Part shown: in pieces, positions 17,212 through 27,288 of the stretch
How the letters are laid out: every line of letters begins with the position of its first letter
Position numbering within the stretch: the stretch's first letter is position 1
Assembly: GCA_006212005.1 (NCBI GenBank)
Contig: SDAZ01000003.1
Location: 1 to 37,355 of the forward strand
Source: Sulfurovum sp.
GTDB taxonomy: Bacteria; Campylobacterota; Campylobacteria; Campylobacterales; Sulfurovaceae
DNA: 37,355 nt
Direction: 5' to 3'
The notes under the pieces: model-generated
What the model saw: the letters and a program-made list of their open reading frames with translations, nothing else
Told to the model about the DNA's origin: nothing
Database searches by the model: none
Program-made: the position numbers and the translations under genes

Positions 17212-19040
17212 TGTACTTTGGAGATTTGAAAACAAAAAGTATTGATGAATTAGAAGAGATTGCTTCACAAATTAGAGAAAAAATTCTTCAAACGGTTAGT
17301 AAAAATGGAGGACATTTAAGTTCAACTTTGGGGGCAACCGATTTAATAGTTGCTATGCACAGTGTTTTTGATGCTTCAAAAGACCCTTTTATTTTTGATG
17401 TTTCTCACCAAAGTTATGCCCATAAACTTATAACAGATAGATGGGATGCATTTGATACACTTCGAACTTTTGGAGGTATTAGTGGTTATACTAAACCAAA
17501 TGAGTCACCTTATGATTACTATATGTCTGGGCATAGTTCAACTTCTATCTCTTTGGCTGTTGGGGTTGCAAAAGCGATTGCTTTAACCAAAGAAGATAGG
17601 ATTCCTGTGGCGTTTATAGGTGATGGAAGTATGAGTGCTGGAATGGTTTATGAAGCATTAAATGAGTTAGGAGATAGAAAATATCCATGCGTGATTATCT
17701 TAAATGATAATGAGATGTCTATCGCTTCACCCATTGGTGCATTGAGTCGAGTTTTGTCCCAAACCATGGCATCTCCTTTGTATCAAAAGTTTAAAAAACA
17801 GACGCAAAATATCTTAAAAAAACTTCCTGATAGTGCGATGTATATGGCAAAAAAATTTGAAGAATCACTTCATCTCATTACCCCTGGAGTATTGTTTGAA
17901 GAGTTAGGATTGGAGTATATTGGCCCAATTGATGGACACAATATCGCCTCTATTATAAATACTTTAGAGATTGCAATGAATATGAAAAAACCTGTCATTG
18001 TTCACGCTCAAACCACAAAAGGCAAGGGGTATATGGTAGCTGAGGGACATTTGGAACATTGGCATGGAGTAGGAGCATTTGATTTAAAAAGTGGTGCTAG
18101 TTTGAAAAAATCAGGAGCTAAGAATGCAACCACTATTTTTTCTGACACTTTAGTTGAATTAGCAGAGCAAAATGAAAAAATAGTTGGAGTCACTGCTGCG
18201 ATGCCAAGTGGAACAGGAATGAGTGAAGCTATGAGTAGATTTCCTGATAGATTTTGGGATGTTGCCATAGCAGAACAACACGCTGTAACTTCTATGGGGG
18301 CTTTAGCTAAAGAGGGATTTAAACCTTTTTGTGCCTTATACTCTACCTTTTTACAACGAGGATATGACCAAGTGATTCATGATGTCTGTTTGATGAATTT
18401 GGGTGTTGTTTTTGCGATAGATAGAGCAGGGATTGTTGGAGAAGATGGAGAAACACATCAAGGAGCATTTGATATCTCATTTTTAAGAGCTATTCCAAAT
18501 ATGACACTTTTTGCTCCATTTAACGATTCAAGTATGAAAGAAGCGATGAGATTTGCATCAACACTTTTAACTCCATGTGCTTTTAGATATCCAAGAGGCT
18601 CATTTAGTAGTTCGGATGATTTTGAAATAGAGCCATATACATTAGGTAAAGCTCAAATCATAAAAGAGGGTAATAGTAGCGTTGCGTTAATAGGATATGG
18701 TAATGGTGTTGGTAGGGCATTGGCTGTGGCATCTGAACTAAACAGTAGCGTAAGCATTATTGATTTAAGATTTGTCAAACCACTAGATACCCAATTATTA
18801 AAATCCTTAGCCCAAAATCATAAAAAATGGTTTATATTTAGTGATAGTGCTAAAATAGGTGGGGTCGGAAGTGCCATTTTGGAATTTTTAAACCATGAAA
18901 AAATAGCTGATATTGAGTTGGTTTCATTTGAATATGAAGATGAATTTATCATTCATGGAGCAACACAACAAGTTGAAGAGTCCTTAGGACTGCTTCCAGA
19001 ACAATTAGCCGAAAAAATAAAACAAATAATAGGAGAATAA
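17211..19040 (+). CDS. dxs: 1-deoxy-D-xylulose-5-phosphate synthase
   Basis: Dxs makes deoxyxylulose phosphate from pyruvate and glyceraldehyde-3-phosphate, the entry to the MEP isoprenoid pathway and a precursor of thiamine and pyridoxal. The 609 residues show [13 protein letters not shown], the ThDP/Mg motif [18 protein letters not shown] followed by ILNDNEMSI, and in the C-terminal half the catalytic-region segment [17 protein letters not shown]. Its ATG overlaps the hisC stop by one base, so it is translationally coupled to the amino acid genes. Confidence 0.97.
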   Translation: MYFGDLKTKSIDELEEIASQIREKILQTVSKNGGHLSSTLGATDLIVAMHSVFDASKDPFIFDVSHQSYAHKLITDRWDAFDTLRTFGGISGYTKPNESPYDYYMSGHSSTSISLAVGVAKAIALTKEDRIPVAFIGDGSMSAGMVYEALNELGDRKYPCVIILNDNEMSIASPIGALSRVLSQTMASPLYQKFKKQTQNILKKLPDSAMYMAKKFEESLHLITPGVLFEELGLEYIGPIDGHNIASIINTLEIAMNMKKPVIVHAQTTKGKGYMVAEGHLEHWHGVGAFDLKSGASLKKSGAKNATTIFSDTLVELAEQNEKIVGVTAAMPSGTGMSEAMSRFPDRFWDVAIAEQHAVTSMGALAKEGFKPFCALYSTFLQRGYDQVIHDVCLMNLGVVFAIDRAGIVGEDGETHQGAFDISFLRAIPNMTLFAPFNDSSMKEAMRFASTLLTPCAFRYPRGSFSSSDDFEIEPYTLGKAQIIKEGNSSVALIGYGNGVGRALAVASELNSSVSIIDLRFVKPLDTQLLKSLAQNHKKWFIFSDSAKIGGVGSAILEFLNHEKIADIELVSFEYEDEFIIHGATQQVEESLGLLPEQLAEKIKQIIGE

Positions 19041-19042
19041 GA

Positions 19043-20200
19043 GTGCCAAAAGAGTATATTTTTACAAGTGAATCGGTTACAGAAGGACATCCAGATAAGA
19101 TGGCTGACCAGATAAGTGATGCGATTTTAGATTATATTATTGAACGAGACCCAAATGCTAGAGTGGCTTGTGAAACACTATTGAGTAATGGTTTTTGTGT
19201 TATTGCAGGAGAGTTAAAAACTCACGCTTACGCACCGATGCAAGATATCGCTAGAGAAGTCGTTAGACAAATCGGTTATACAGACGCATCTTATGGATTT
19301 GACTATCGAAGTGCTGGTGTTTTAAATGGTATCGGAGAGCAAAGTCCTGATATCAATCAAGGGGTTGACCAACTTTGTGGCGAAATAGGAGCTGGAGACC
19401 AAGGACTTATGTTTGGATATGCGTGTAATGAAACCCCTGAACTTATGCCATTACCTATATCATTGGCTCACAAGATTACCGCAAAACTTGCTGAAGTTCG
19501 TAAAAATGGAACTCTGCCTTATCTTAGACCAGATGGAAAAGCACAAGTAAGCGTAAAATATATTGATGGAAAACCTGTAAGTATTGATACGATTGTCGTT
19601 TCAACACAACATGACCCAGATGTGGAATATGATGTTCTAAAAGCAGGTGTTATCCAAGAAGTTATCAAAGAAGTTATCCCAAAAGCACTTCTAAGCGATG
19701 ATATCACCTATCATATTAACCCAACAGGAAGATTTGTTATCGGTGGACCTCAAGGTGATGCTGGGCTTACAGGAAGAAAGATTATCGTTGATACTTATGG
19801 TGGAAGTTGTCCTCATGGTGGTGGTGCATTTAGCGGGAAAGACCCAACAAAAGTTGACCGTTCGGCTGCGTATATGGCACGATATATCGCTAAAAATCTT
19901 GTAGCTTCAGGAGTAAGTGATAAAGTGACTATCCAAATCGCTTATGCGATAGGTGTAGTTCAACCCGTTTCTATTATGGTCGATACTCATGGAGAAGAGA
20001 GAGTCGACAATGCTCAAGTGGTTGCGTGTGTTAGAAAGCTTTTTGACCTTTCACCTGCTGGTATTATCAAGTCTCTTGATTTACTTCGCCCTATTTATAG
20101 AAATACTGCGAGTTATGGACATTTTGGAAGAGAAAATGAAGATTTTACTTGGGAGAAAAAAGATAGAGTTGATGAGATTAAAGCGTTTTTAAGCCTATAA
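19043..20200 (+). CDS. metK: S-adenosylmethionine synthetase
   Basis: MetK forms S-adenosylmethionine from methionine and ATP. The 385 residues contain the N-terminal [19 protein letters not shown], the ATP-binding [12 protein letters not shown] and the P-loop-like [19 protein letters not shown], all at usual places. The start is GTG (19043), with AGGAGAATAAG just before it, 2 nt after the dxs stop. It is the last gene of the lysA operon and ends at paired hairpins. Confidence 0.97.
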   Translation: MPKEYIFTSESVTEGHPDKMADQISDAILDYIIERDPNARVACETLLSNGFCVIAGELKTHAYAPMQDIAREVVRQIGYTDASYGFDYRSAGVLNGIGEQSPDINQGVDQLCGEIGAGDQGLMFGYACNETPELMPLPISLAHKITAKLAEVRKNGTLPYLRPDGKAQVSVKYIDGKPVSIDTIVVSTQHDPDVEYDVLKAGVIQEVIKEVIPKALLSDDITYHINPTGRFVIGGPQGDAGLTGRKIIVDTYGGSCPHGGGAFSGKDPTKVDRSAAYMARYIAKNLVASGVSDKVTIQIAYAIGVVQPVSIMVDTHGEERVDNAQVVACVRKLFDLSPAGIIKSLDLLRPIYRNTASYGHFGRENEDFTWEKKDRVDEIKAFLSL

Positions 20201-20201
20201 T

Positions 20202-20239
20202 CTTATTGGTTAACAATAAGGGTTCAAAATTTTGAACCC
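20202..20239. terminator. Double hairpin between convergent metK and glyA
   Basis: Two adjacent inverted repeats fill the gap. CTTATTG/CAATAAG (20202-20208 and 20214-20220) has a 5-nt loop. A perfect 20-nt palindrome, GGGTTCAAAA joined to TTTTGAACCC, spans 20220-20239. Placed between two converging genes, they probably act as a bidirectional terminator. Confidence 0.6.
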
Positions 20240-20246
20240 ATAACTT

Positions 20247-21497
20247 TTAATAGATAGCTTTGTCGTAAATAACAAAATTTGAAGCAAGTGCTTTCATCTC
20301 ATCTTTAATCTGTGCGTGAAGAGTATTATCGTTAATATTGTCTAAAACATCAGCAATTTTATTTGCAATAATCTCAAATTCTGCCTCTTTCATCCCTCTA
20401 CTTGTAAGTGCTGGAGAACCTATACGGATACCTGAAGTCACAAATGGGCTTCTTGTCTCACCTGGAACAGTATTTTTATTTACCGTAATTCCTGCATTTC
20501 CTAACGCTGCATCTGCATCTTTTCCTGAAAACTCTTTATTTAAAAATGAAACCAAAACAAGATGATTGTCTGTTCCACCTGAAACGATATCATACCCTCT
20601 TTCGATAAGCACATCAGCTAAAACTTTAGCATTGAGCTTAACTTGCTTTGCATACGCTTTCCACTCATCTGAAAGATTGTATTTAAATCCAACCGCTTTA
20701 GCAGCAATAACATGAACAAGTGGTCCACCTTGAAGACCAGGGAAGATTGCCGAATTGATTTTTTTTGCGATATCTTCTTTATCTGTTAAGATAATCCCAC
20801 CTCTAGGTCCTGCCAAAGTTTTATGTGTCGTTGTAGTAACTATATCAGCATAAGGAAATGGGCTTGGATGTTCACCTGCAACCACTAAACCAGCGATATG
20901 AGCAACATCTGCAAAAAGATACGCACCAACACTGTCTGCTATCTCTTTAAATCTCTTAAAATCAATCTCTCTAGCATAAGCACTTGCACCACAAACAATG
21001 ATATGTGGTTTAACGATATTTGCAATTTTTGCTACTTCATCGTAGTTGATTCTTCCATCAAGTTCAACACCATAAGTAAAACTTTGATAGTTTTTACCTG
21101 AAAAGCTAGGTTTACTTCCATGCGTCAAATGTCCACCATGGCTTAAATCCATACCTAAAATCTTATCACCAGCTTTTAAAAGTGCGGCATAAACAGCACC
21201 ATTTGCTTGAGAACCTGAATGAGGCTGAACATTTGCATAGTTACAATTGAAAAGCTGACAAGCTCTATCAATCGCCAATTGCTCTATAACATCAGCATAT
21301 TCACAACCACCATAATATCTCTTATTTGGATAACCTTCAGCATATTTATTGGTAAATACACTCCCCATAGCTTCCATAACCGCTGGAATAGTAAAGTTTT
21401 CACTTGCTATCATCTCAAGATGATTGGTTTGTCTATGAAGTTCTTTTTGTATCGCTTCAAAAATTTCTGGGTCAAATTGTTCCATTGCGTAACTCAT
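20247..21497 (-). CDS. glyA: Serine hydroxymethyltransferase
   Basis: GlyA interconverts serine and glycine while charging tetrahydrofolate with a one-carbon unit. The 416 residues carry the PLP-binding [14 protein letters not shown] (K within it forms the Schiff base), [13 protein letters not shown], and [15 protein letters not shown]. An AGGAG site precedes the ATG. It follows lysS by 61 nt on the same strand, at the end of the cvpA-fur-lysS-glyA cluster, an order also found in Campylobacter jejuni. Confidence 0.98.
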   Translation of the reverse strand: MSYAMEQFDPEIFEAIQKELHRQTNHLEMIASENFTIPAVMEAMGSVFTNKYAEGYPNKRYYGGCEYADVIEQLAIDRACQLFNCNYANVQPHSGSQANGAVYAALLKAGDKILGMDLSHGGHLTHGSKPSFSGKNYQSFTYGVELDGRINYDEVAKIANIVKPHIIVCGASAYAREIDFKRFKEIADSVGAYLFADVAHIAGLVVAGEHPSPFPYADIVTTTTHKTLAGPRGGIILTDKEDIAKKINSAIFPGLQGGPLVHVIAAKAVGFKYNLSDEWKAYAKQVKLNAKVLADVLIERGYDIVSGGTDNHLVLVSFLNKEFSGKDADAALGNAGITVNKNTVPGETRSPFVTSGIRIGSPALTSRGMKEAEFEIIANKIADVLDNINDNTLHAQIKDEMKALASNFVIYDKAIY

Positions 21498-21558
21498 AAT
21501 TCTCCTTTATTGATTGTATTGTTGGTTTATATCAAATATAGACTTAATTGTTTCTAAC

Positions 21559-23079
21559 TTACTCTTCAGTTTTTACTGAATGCGTAATTTCTGGTCTCAT
21601 CGCAGGGAAGAGTAAAACATCTCTGATTGAGCTTTGATTGGTTAACATCATGACCAATCTATCGATTCCAATCCCTTCACCCGCCGTTGGTGTCATACCG
21701 TAGCTTAGAGCTTTTACATAATCTGTATCCATGTGCATCGCCTCATCATCACCTGTTGCATCTTTTGCTTTAACCTGAGCTTTAAATCTCTCATATTGGT
21801 CAATTGGGTCATTTAACTCGCTAAATCCATTTGATATCTCTTTTCCAGCAATAAACAGCTCAAACCTCTCTGCAACATCAGGATTTTTATCACTTCTTCG
21901 TGCAAGTGGGGAAATATCAATAGGAAAATCTGTAATAAAAGTTGGATTAACCAATTTATCTTCAACAAACGCATCAAAAAGTTCAGCTTGAAGATAGCCT
22001 AAAGTTAGATTCTCTTGGACTTTCACATTATTTGCTTTTAAAAACGCTAAAGCTTTTTGGCTCGACTGGGCAATCTCTCTATCAACGCCACCAATATCAA
22101 CTATCGCATCAATATAGCTAACCTGAACAAAAGGGGCTGAAAAATCTATCTGTTTATCTTCATACTCTAAAATAGTTGGAAGATTTAAACGCTCTAAAAG
22201 GTACTCAAACATCTCTTGAGTAATCTCAATCAAATCTTTATAGTTTTTATACGCCCAATAAAACTCCAACATTGTAAATTCTGGATTGTGCGTATGATCC
22301 ATACCTTCATTTCTAAAGTTTCTATTGATTTCAAAAACAGCATCCATACCACCAACTATCAATCTTTTAAGATAAAGTTCAGGTGCAATTCTTAGATATC
22401 TCTCTATCCCCAAAGCGTTGTGATGTGTAACAAACGGTCTAGCATTTGCCCCACCAGGGATAGGATGTAGCATTGGAGTTTCCACTTCTAAAAACCCTTT
22501 TGATTCGAAAAAAGCTCTTATCAAAGAGACTATTTTACTTCTTTTGATAAAATTTTTAGTCACTTCAGGATTCATAATCATATCAAGATAGCGTTGACGA
22601 TAACGCAACTCTTGGTCTTGAAGTCCATGAAATTTTTCAGGAAGAGGAGAGATAGATTTGGTAACAAGATTTAACTCTCTACAATGAAGGGTAATCTCAC
22701 CTGTTTGAGTCACAAAACCAAATCCAACCGCCTCAACGATATCTCCAACTTCGATAAGTTTTTTCATCTTGTTGTAGTAGCCCTCAGCTAAATCATCTCT
22801 ATTGTAATAGATTTGAACTAAACCATCACTATCTTGAAGTTTAGCAAATGAAGCTTTCCCCATAATACGAACAAATTTTAAACGACCTGTTAATCTAAAC
22901 TCAACGCTCTCATCTCTTTTTTGTCCCTCTTGCTTAGCATGAAGATGTTGGCAAGATTTGTAAAAAGTTTCACTCCCAACACCTTTAGCGATACCATTTG
23001 GATAGGGATTTATCCCCTCACTTCGTAAAATCTCTACTTTTTTAATTCTCTCTTGAATATATTGATTTTCAAAAATCAT
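21559..23079 (-). CDS. lysS: Lysyl-tRNA synthetase (class II)
   Basis: LysS charges tRNA-Lys. The 506 residues have an N-terminal OB-fold anticodon-binding domain (about 55-150) and a class II catalytic core: motif 2 in [22 protein letters not shown] and motif 3 in [13 protein letters not shown] near the C-terminus. The ATG (23079-23077) overlaps the fur stop codon (ATGA), so translation is coupled to the regulator gene. This unusual-looking pairing is conserved in the phylum and is not a local oddity. Confidence 0.97.
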   Translation of the reverse strand: MIFENQYIQERIKKVEILRSEGINPYPNGIAKGVGSETFYKSCQHLHAKQEGQKRDESVEFRLTGRLKFVRIMGKASFAKLQDSDGLVQIYYNRDDLAEGYYNKMKKLIEVGDIVEAVGFGFVTQTGEITLHCRELNLVTKSISPLPEKFHGLQDQELRYRQRYLDMIMNPEVTKNFIKRSKIVSLIRAFFESKGFLEVETPMLHPIPGGANARPFVTHHNALGIERYLRIAPELYLKRLIVGGMDAVFEINRNFRNEGMDHTHNPEFTMLEFYWAYKNYKDLIEITQEMFEYLLERLNLPTILEYEDKQIDFSAPFVQVSYIDAIVDIGGVDREIAQSSQKALAFLKANNVKVQENLTLGYLQAELFDAFVEDKLVNPTFITDFPIDISPLARRSDKNPDVAERFELFIAGKEISNGFSELNDPIDQYERFKAQVKAKDATGDDEAMHMDTDYVKALSYGMTPTAGEGIGIDRLVMMLTNQSSIRDVLLFPAMRPEITHSVKTEE

Positions 23080-23543
23080 TCACCCTCCATTTTTTCTATG
23101 CATTCAGAGCATATTCCTGTTATTTTCATAAAATGTCCTGTCATTTTAAAATTGAACTCTTTTGCAATCTCTTTTTGTTTTCGCTCAATAGTCTCGTTGT
23201 GAAATTCAAATATCTTACCACAACTTAAACACACCAAATGGTCATGATGTTTCCCCAAACCAAACTCATATTTTTTCCCCTGAGTTCCAAAAGAGATAGA
23301 AGTTACGAGGTTTGAATTTTCCAAAAAGCCCAAAGTTCGGTATACAGTAGCGATGCCTATGTTAGATTTTGGATGTTTTTTCAAGATAAGATTATAGATA
23401 TCTTCTGGTGTAAAGTGTCCTTTATTGTAAAAAATAGCCTCTAAGATAAACTCTCGCTGTTTCGTGTATTTTAAATTGCTACTTTTGATAAGTTTTCTAA
23501 ACTCCTCCAATATATTCTCATAAGCTTCTATAGTTTGTTCCAT
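23076..23543 (-). CDS. fur: Fur-family ferric uptake regulator
   Basis: 155 residues with an N-terminal winged helix (recognition helix about 60-76, [16 protein letters not shown]) and a C-terminal dimerisation and metal domain. Metal-binding residues are complete: KHHDH at 98-102, C105/C108 (CLSCGK) and C145/C148 (CSEC). The C-terminal cysteine pair with the first pair forms the structural zinc site. Position between cvpA and lysS supports Fur rather than PerR, as in C. jejuni, where fur lies in the same place. It probably represses iron uptake genes when iron is plentiful. Confidence 0.9.
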   Translation of the reverse strand: MEQTIEAYENILEEFRKLIKSSNLKYTKQREFILEAIFYNKGHFTPEDIYNLILKKHPKSNIGIATVYRTLGFLENSNLVTSISFGTQGKKYEFGLGKHHDHLVCLSCGKIFEFHNETIERKQKEIAKEFNFKMTGHFMKITGICSECIEKMEGE

Positions 23544-23570
23544 ATTTTCTCCAATTGATTCAATATAATA

Positions 23571-24137
23571 TTATCGTATCGAAATATTATTTTCCATAGT
23601 AGCATTTTCTTCTTTAATTGTGCTGTTAGCCTCAAGTTGAGCGTTATTTTTTCTATTTTCGATATTCAAAAGAACACTACCAACTTCACTTAAAATTGGA
23701 AAAAAGAAACTATCTTTAGAGTAAGATGAAAATTTTTCTCTTAAAACTTGAGAGTTATTGATAACCACCATAATAGTCCCTAAAATGATAAAATATCTAA
23801 CAATAGCAACTCCATAACCAGCATATCTATCTACTTTTTGTGTTATCTTCTCTTTTGAAAATCCAACAGCAATAGGGGTTAAAAGTAAAACTGAAAACCA
23901 AAAAATTGCAAATATGCTTATAAAGCCAACAAGTTCAAATCCAGCTTTATTTGTCATTCCCAAAAAATTACTTCCAATAAACTCGCCAATTCCTAAGTTA
24001 AATCGTGACGCTAGATAGATACCACCGATAAGTCCTATGAAGTTTAAACTCTCTTTTATAAGACCGTTTAAAATGCCTTTTGTTCCCAATAAAAAGACGA
24101 TTGCGATGATGACGATATCTAACATATTTAAACTCAT
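23571..24137 (-). CDS. cvpA: CvpA-family membrane protein
   Basis: A 188-residue inner-membrane protein of the CvpA (colicin V production) family. It has four hydrophobic segments (about 5-25, 28-48, 65-90 and 105-127) and the conserved N-terminal pattern MLDIVIIAIV...GTKGILNGLIKESLNFIGLIGGIYLA. The last 40 residues are polar. It is first in the cvpA-fur-lysS-glyA cluster, as in Campylobacter. Its molecular role is not defined; envelope homeostasis is suggested for relatives. Confidence 0.88.
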   Translation of the reverse strand: MSLNMLDIVIIAIVFLLGTKGILNGLIKESLNFIGLIGGIYLASRFNLGIGEFIGSNFLGMTNKAGFELVGFISIFAIFWFSVLLLTPIAVGFSKEKITQKVDRYAGYGVAIVRYFIILGTIMVVINNSQVLREKFSSYSKDSFFFPILSEVGSVLLNIENRKNNAQLEANSTIKEENATMENNISIR

Positions 24138-24286
24138 TTGATTTTCCTAGAGATAATTTTTTTGTATAAAATTATATCAAAAGTTACTGAAAAACGATAT
24201 ATATCGTTAAAATAGAAAATAATCTATATTCTATATCAAAAATGTTAGAATAACACTTTTAATTTACAACTTTAGAAGGAATTGTT
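24138..24286. promoter_or_regulatory. Divergent promoter region of cvpA-fur and fabI with a perfect palindrome
   Basis: This AT-rich gap serves two divergent operons. AACGATATATATCGTT at 24193-24208 is a perfect 16-nt palindrome in its middle, well placed as an operator for either side. TAGAAT at 24246-24251 is a possible fabI -10. AGAAGGA at 24274-24280 is the fabI ribosome site, 6 nt from the ATG. The palindrome does not match a textbook Fur box closely, so the binding protein is unknown. Confidence 0.45.
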
Positions 24287-25108
24287 ATGGTCATGAAGGG
24301 CAAAAAGGGAGTTATTCTCGGCATTGCAAATAAAAAATCAATCGCTTACGGCATCGCAAAAGCGTGTAGAGAACAAGGTGCAGAGGTTGCAATTACATTT
24401 TTAAATGAAAGATTTGAGAAAAAACTTGAGCCAGTTGCAACAGAATTGGGTTGTGGTGAGAAGTTTTATCCATGTGATGTGAGTCGTCCAGAGGAGATTA
24501 AAGCGTTAAAAGAGTCTTTGGAAAAAGATTTTGGTGAAATTGATTTTATCGTTCACTCTATCGCATTTGCTCCTAAAGAGGGTTTGAGTGGTCGTTTTAT
24601 GGATATTACTAAAGATGCTTTTAATGTAGCTATGGATATATCGGTTTACTCACTTATCGAAATTGTTAGAGAACTTCATCCGATTATGAGTAACAAAAGC
24701 TCTGTTTTAACGCTTAGTTATTATGGTGGAGTAAAGTATATTCCAAATTATAATCTTATGGGAATCGCAAAATCTGCTCTTGAGATGACAACTAAATATC
24801 TAGCTGAAGATTTAGGAAAAGATGGAATCAGAGTCAATGCTATTTCAGCGGGTCCCATTAAAACTCTAGCAGCAGCTGGAATTGGTGATTTTGGATTTAT
24901 GCTCAAATGGAATTCAGCACACTCTCCACTTAAAGAGAATGTTACGATTGAGCAAGTTGGAAATTCTGGAATGTATCTTTTGAGTGATTTGAGTAGTGGT
25001 GTAACGGGTGAGGTTCATTATGTTGATGCTGGATTTAATATCATGGGTATGCCAGCGGTCAATTTTGATGAAACGGGACATGGCAAAATCGCTTGGAATG
25101 GTGAATAA
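24287..25108 (+). CDS. fabI: Enoyl-[acyl-carrier-protein] reductase (NADH)
   Basis: FabI reduces the enoyl-ACP double bond in each cycle of fatty-acid elongation. The 273 residues fit the FabI short-chain dehydrogenase family: GIANKKSIAYGIA (cofactor loop), IVHSIAFAP, and the catalytic Tyr/Lys pair in YNLMGIAKSALE, with VNAISAGPIKTLAA after it. It is the conventional reductase complementing FabH. The next gene starts inside its 3' end. Confidence 0.96.
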   Translation: MVMKGKKGVILGIANKKSIAYGIAKACREQGAEVAITFLNERFEKKLEPVATELGCGEKFYPCDVSRPEEIKALKESLEKDFGEIDFIVHSIAFAPKEGLSGRFMDITKDAFNVAMDISVYSLIEIVRELHPIMSNKSSVLTLSYYGGVKYIPNYNLMGIAKSALEMTTKYLAEDLGKDGIRVNAISAGPIKTLAAAGIGDFGFMLKWNSAHSPLKENVTIEQVGNSGMYLLSDLSSGVTGEVHYVDAGFNIMGMPAVNFDETGHGKIAWNGE

Positions 25109-25859
25109 TTCAGTGTCAAATTATGAAGCAAAAAAGAGTTTTTTTGACTCTATCACAACCATTTATGGGCGAAATCCTGTTATGGAAGCCCTAAGTGATA
25201 ACTCCATAAATATACATAAACTTCATCTTTCAACTTCAAATAAACCCTCTTCTCAAATCGAAGAGATGGTCTATTTGGCAAAAAAAAGAGGTGTTGAGAT
25301 TGCTTATCATGATAAATTGGCACTCTCTCGAATCTCTAAAAATGCGAAACAAGACCAAGGGGTGGCATTAGATATCGTGATGAGTCACTCAAACTCTTTG
25401 GAAACATTTTTAACCAATCATAAAAAATATAGAATCATTGCACTTGATGGGATTACAAATCCTCAAAATCTAGGGATGATTATCCGTTCTTGTAGTGCTG
25501 GAGATATTGATGCGATTATTTTACCAACTTCATCAAGTGTCCAAATCTCTCCATTGGTGATAAAAGCGAGTGCTGGAACACTTTTTAAACTGCCAATTAT
25601 CAAGTCAAAACGATTATATCAATCTTTACAAACGCTGAAAAATGACGGTGCAATGCTTTATACGCTTGATTCAAATGCACCAAAGAGTTATAAAGAGCAA
25701 AATTATGGTCAAAAAAATATCTTTATACTGCGTAATGAGAGCGATGGAGTAAGCAAAGAGATAGAAAATCTTAGTGATGTAAGTATCTCTATTCCGATGA
25801 AAAGAGGGGTAGAATCTTTAAATGTTGCAGTTACTGCGTCACTTTTAGCTTTTATGTAA
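25098..25859 (+). CDS. rlmB: TrmH/SpoU-family RNA 2'-O-methyltransferase, RlmB type
   Basis: A knotted (SPOUT) methyltransferase that uses S-adenosylmethionine and most likely methylates a guanosine of 23S rRNA. The short N-terminal substrate-binding domain starts IYGRNPVMEAL (about 22-32). The three SpoU motifs follow: GITNPQNLGMIIRSC, IFILRNESDG, and ISIPMKRGVESLNVAVTASLL at the end. The frame is open further upstream, but that part is a shadow of fabI. The preferred start is ATG at 25098 (253 residues), overlapping fabI by 11 nt; GTG codons at 25101 and 25113 are alternatives. RlmB versus a tRNA methylase is not certain. Confidence 0.85.
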   Translation: MVNNSVSNYEAKKSFFDSITTIYGRNPVMEALSDNSINIHKLHLSTSNKPSSQIEEMVYLAKKRGVEIAYHDKLALSRISKNAKQDQGVALDIVMSHSNSLETFLTNHKKYRIIALDGITNPQNLGMIIRSCSAGDIDAIILPTSSSVQISPLVIKASAGTLFKLPIIKSKRLYQSLQTLKNDGAMLYTLDSNAPKSYKEQNYGQKNIFILRNESDGVSKEIENLSDVSISIPMKRGVESLNVAVTASLLAFM

Positions 25860-25897
25860 AAAAAATGTTTTTTAAAAGAACTCTAATAATAAATTGA

Positions 25898-25903
25898 TAT
25901 AAT
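25898..25903 (+). promoter_or_regulatory. Candidate -10 box for ribA
   Basis: TATAAT ends only 7 nt before the ribA ATG (25911). Transcription would then begin at or next to the start codon, leaving no room for a ribosome-binding site, and none is visible. A leaderless message is suggested. Confidence 0.5.
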
Positions 25904-25910
25904 CCAAATT

Positions 25911-26480
25911 ATGAAAACAAATATCAAAATATCTCAAATAGCAAATTTACCAACACGAAATGGGTCGTTTAAAATTCAAGCTTTTAAAGATGGTTGTCAA
26001 GAACATCTAGCTATATTTACCGACCCACTTCCCGATATCCCGATGGTTAGAGTTCATTCGGAGTGTGTTACAGGAGATGTGTTTGGTTCAAGAAAATGTG
26101 ATTGTGGTTCGCAACTTGACGCTACAATGCGTATGATAGCTAAAAATGGTGGAATGCTCATCTATCATCGTCAAGAGGGGCGTAATATCGGACTTTTAAA
26201 TAAAGTTAATGCCTATGCCTTGCAAGATGAGGGTTTAGATACAATTGAAGCCAATCATCAATTGGGTTTTCGTGCCGATGAGAGAACTTATCACGCAGTG
26301 GAGTTTATACTTGAACATTTTGGACTCAAAAAAATCAAACTTATTACCAACAATCCTAAGAAGATAGAGAGTTTAAGTGTTGTGGAGATAGTTGAGAGAA
26401 TTCCTATGATAACCGAGCCAACAGAGTGTAATCGTGACTATCTCAATGTAAAAAAAGAGCAAATGGGACACATGCTTTAG
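25911..26480 (+). CDS. ribA: GTP cyclohydrolase II
   Basis: RibA opens GTP to start riboflavin synthesis. The 189 residues cover the whole cyclohydrolase II domain, without a RibB fusion. Zinc ligands are C52, C63 and C65 (HSECVTGDVFGSRKCDCGSQ). RQEGRNIGLLNK and LGFRADERTY are further family motifs. The rsmG ATG follows the stop with no gap, so the two genes are probably coupled. Confidence 0.96.
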   Translation: MKTNIKISQIANLPTRNGSFKIQAFKDGCQEHLAIFTDPLPDIPMVRVHSECVTGDVFGSRKCDCGSQLDATMRMIAKNGGMLIYHRQEGRNIGLLNKVNAYALQDEGLDTIEANHQLGFRADERTYHAVEFILEHFGLKKIKLITNNPKKIESLSVVEIVERIPMITEPTECNRDYLNVKKEQMGHML

Positions 26481-27071
26481 ATGTTAAAAGAACTATTACT
26501 CTCCCAAATCAAGATAAATGATACTCAAATAGAGAAGCTTGAAAATTTTAGCAATCTTCTTTTAGAATGGAACAAAACCCACAATCTCACAGGTGCGAAA
26601 GATTTAAAACGAGTTTATGATAATATCTTAGATTCACTTCTACCGTACGATTTTATCGATACACCAAAGAGGATTTTGGATGTTGGGAGTGGTGCAGGAT
26701 TTCCAGCGATTGCCTTAGCGGTTATCTATCCAAACACTCAAGTCGTTTTATGTGAACCTAGAATCAAACGAGTGGCTTTTTTGCGATATGTAGCATTGAT
26801 GCTAAATCTTAAAAATGTAAAAGTTGTAGCCTCAAGAGTGGAAAAAATGAAGGATGAAGCTTTTGATTTGATAACTTCAAGAGCCGTTACCAATACACAA
26901 ATGCTTTTAAATCTAACTTCTCATCTTCAAAATGAGCAGACTAAATATCTATTTTACAAAGGAAGTGGCGTAATGAATGAACTAGAAGATATAGATAGCC
27001 TCTTTAGCTACAAAATATTTCAAAAAAATAACCGAAACTATCTTTACATAAAGTCTAACCATGTGGCTTAA
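26481..27071 (+). CDS. rsmG: 16S rRNA 7-methylguanosine methyltransferase RsmG (GidB)
   Basis: RsmG methylates N7 of G527 in the 530 loop of 16S rRNA. The 196 residues begin with the family motif LLEWNKTHNLTG and contain the SAM-binding ILDVGSGAGFPAIALA (65-80) and CEPRIKRVAFLR. It starts directly after the ribA stop and its end overlaps the next gene by 11 nt. Confidence 0.95.
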   Translation: MLKELLLSQIKINDTQIEKLENFSNLLLEWNKTHNLTGAKDLKRVYDNILDSLLPYDFIDTPKRILDVGSGAGFPAIALAVIYPNTQVVLCEPRIKRVAFLRYVALMLNLKNVKVVASRVEKMKDEAFDLITSRAVTNTQMLLNLTSHLQNEQTKYLFYKGSGVMNELEDIDSLFSYKIFQKNNRNYLYIKSNHVA

Positions 27072-27279
27072 AGTTCTAATATTTGGCGTTGTTGCTTTTT
27101 TAATCTATCGTTTTTTTATGAAAAAAAATAAAAAAGTTGAAAGTTCCAAAAAGATTGATGCTATAGAGATGTTGCAATGTGATAATTGTGGTGTTTATAT
27201 GGAAAATAAAGATGCTATAAAAGTAGAATCAAAAAACTACTGCTCAAATGAATGCAAAACAAAAGCGTTAAAGTATTAA
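27061..27279 (+). CDS. Small membrane-anchored zinc-ribbon-like protein (PP0621 type)
   Basis: A 72-residue protein with one N-terminal membrane helix (LKVLIFGVVAFLIYRFF), a lysine-rich linker, and a C-terminal Cys cluster (LQCDNCGVYM...YCSNECK) that looks like a small metal-binding ribbon facing the cytoplasm. The pattern matches the PP0621 family of short conserved proteins of unknown function. It overlaps rsmG by 11 nt, in keeping with coupled translation. Confidence 0.75.
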   Translation: MWLKVLIFGVVAFLIYRFFMKKNKKVESSKKIDAIEMLQCDNCGVYMENKDAIKVESKNYCSNECKTKALKY

Positions 27280-27288
27280 AGGTTATAA

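Noticed and set aside
23076-23543. PerR instead of Fur
   Set aside because: The sequence alone cannot fully exclude it, but the position between cvpA and lysS is the conserved fur site in Campylobacter.
25008-25097. N-terminal extension of the RlmB-type protein
   Set aside because: The first 30 codons overlap the fabI 3' end out of frame and read as a shadow; homologues start near IYGRNPV, so ATG at 25098 fits better.
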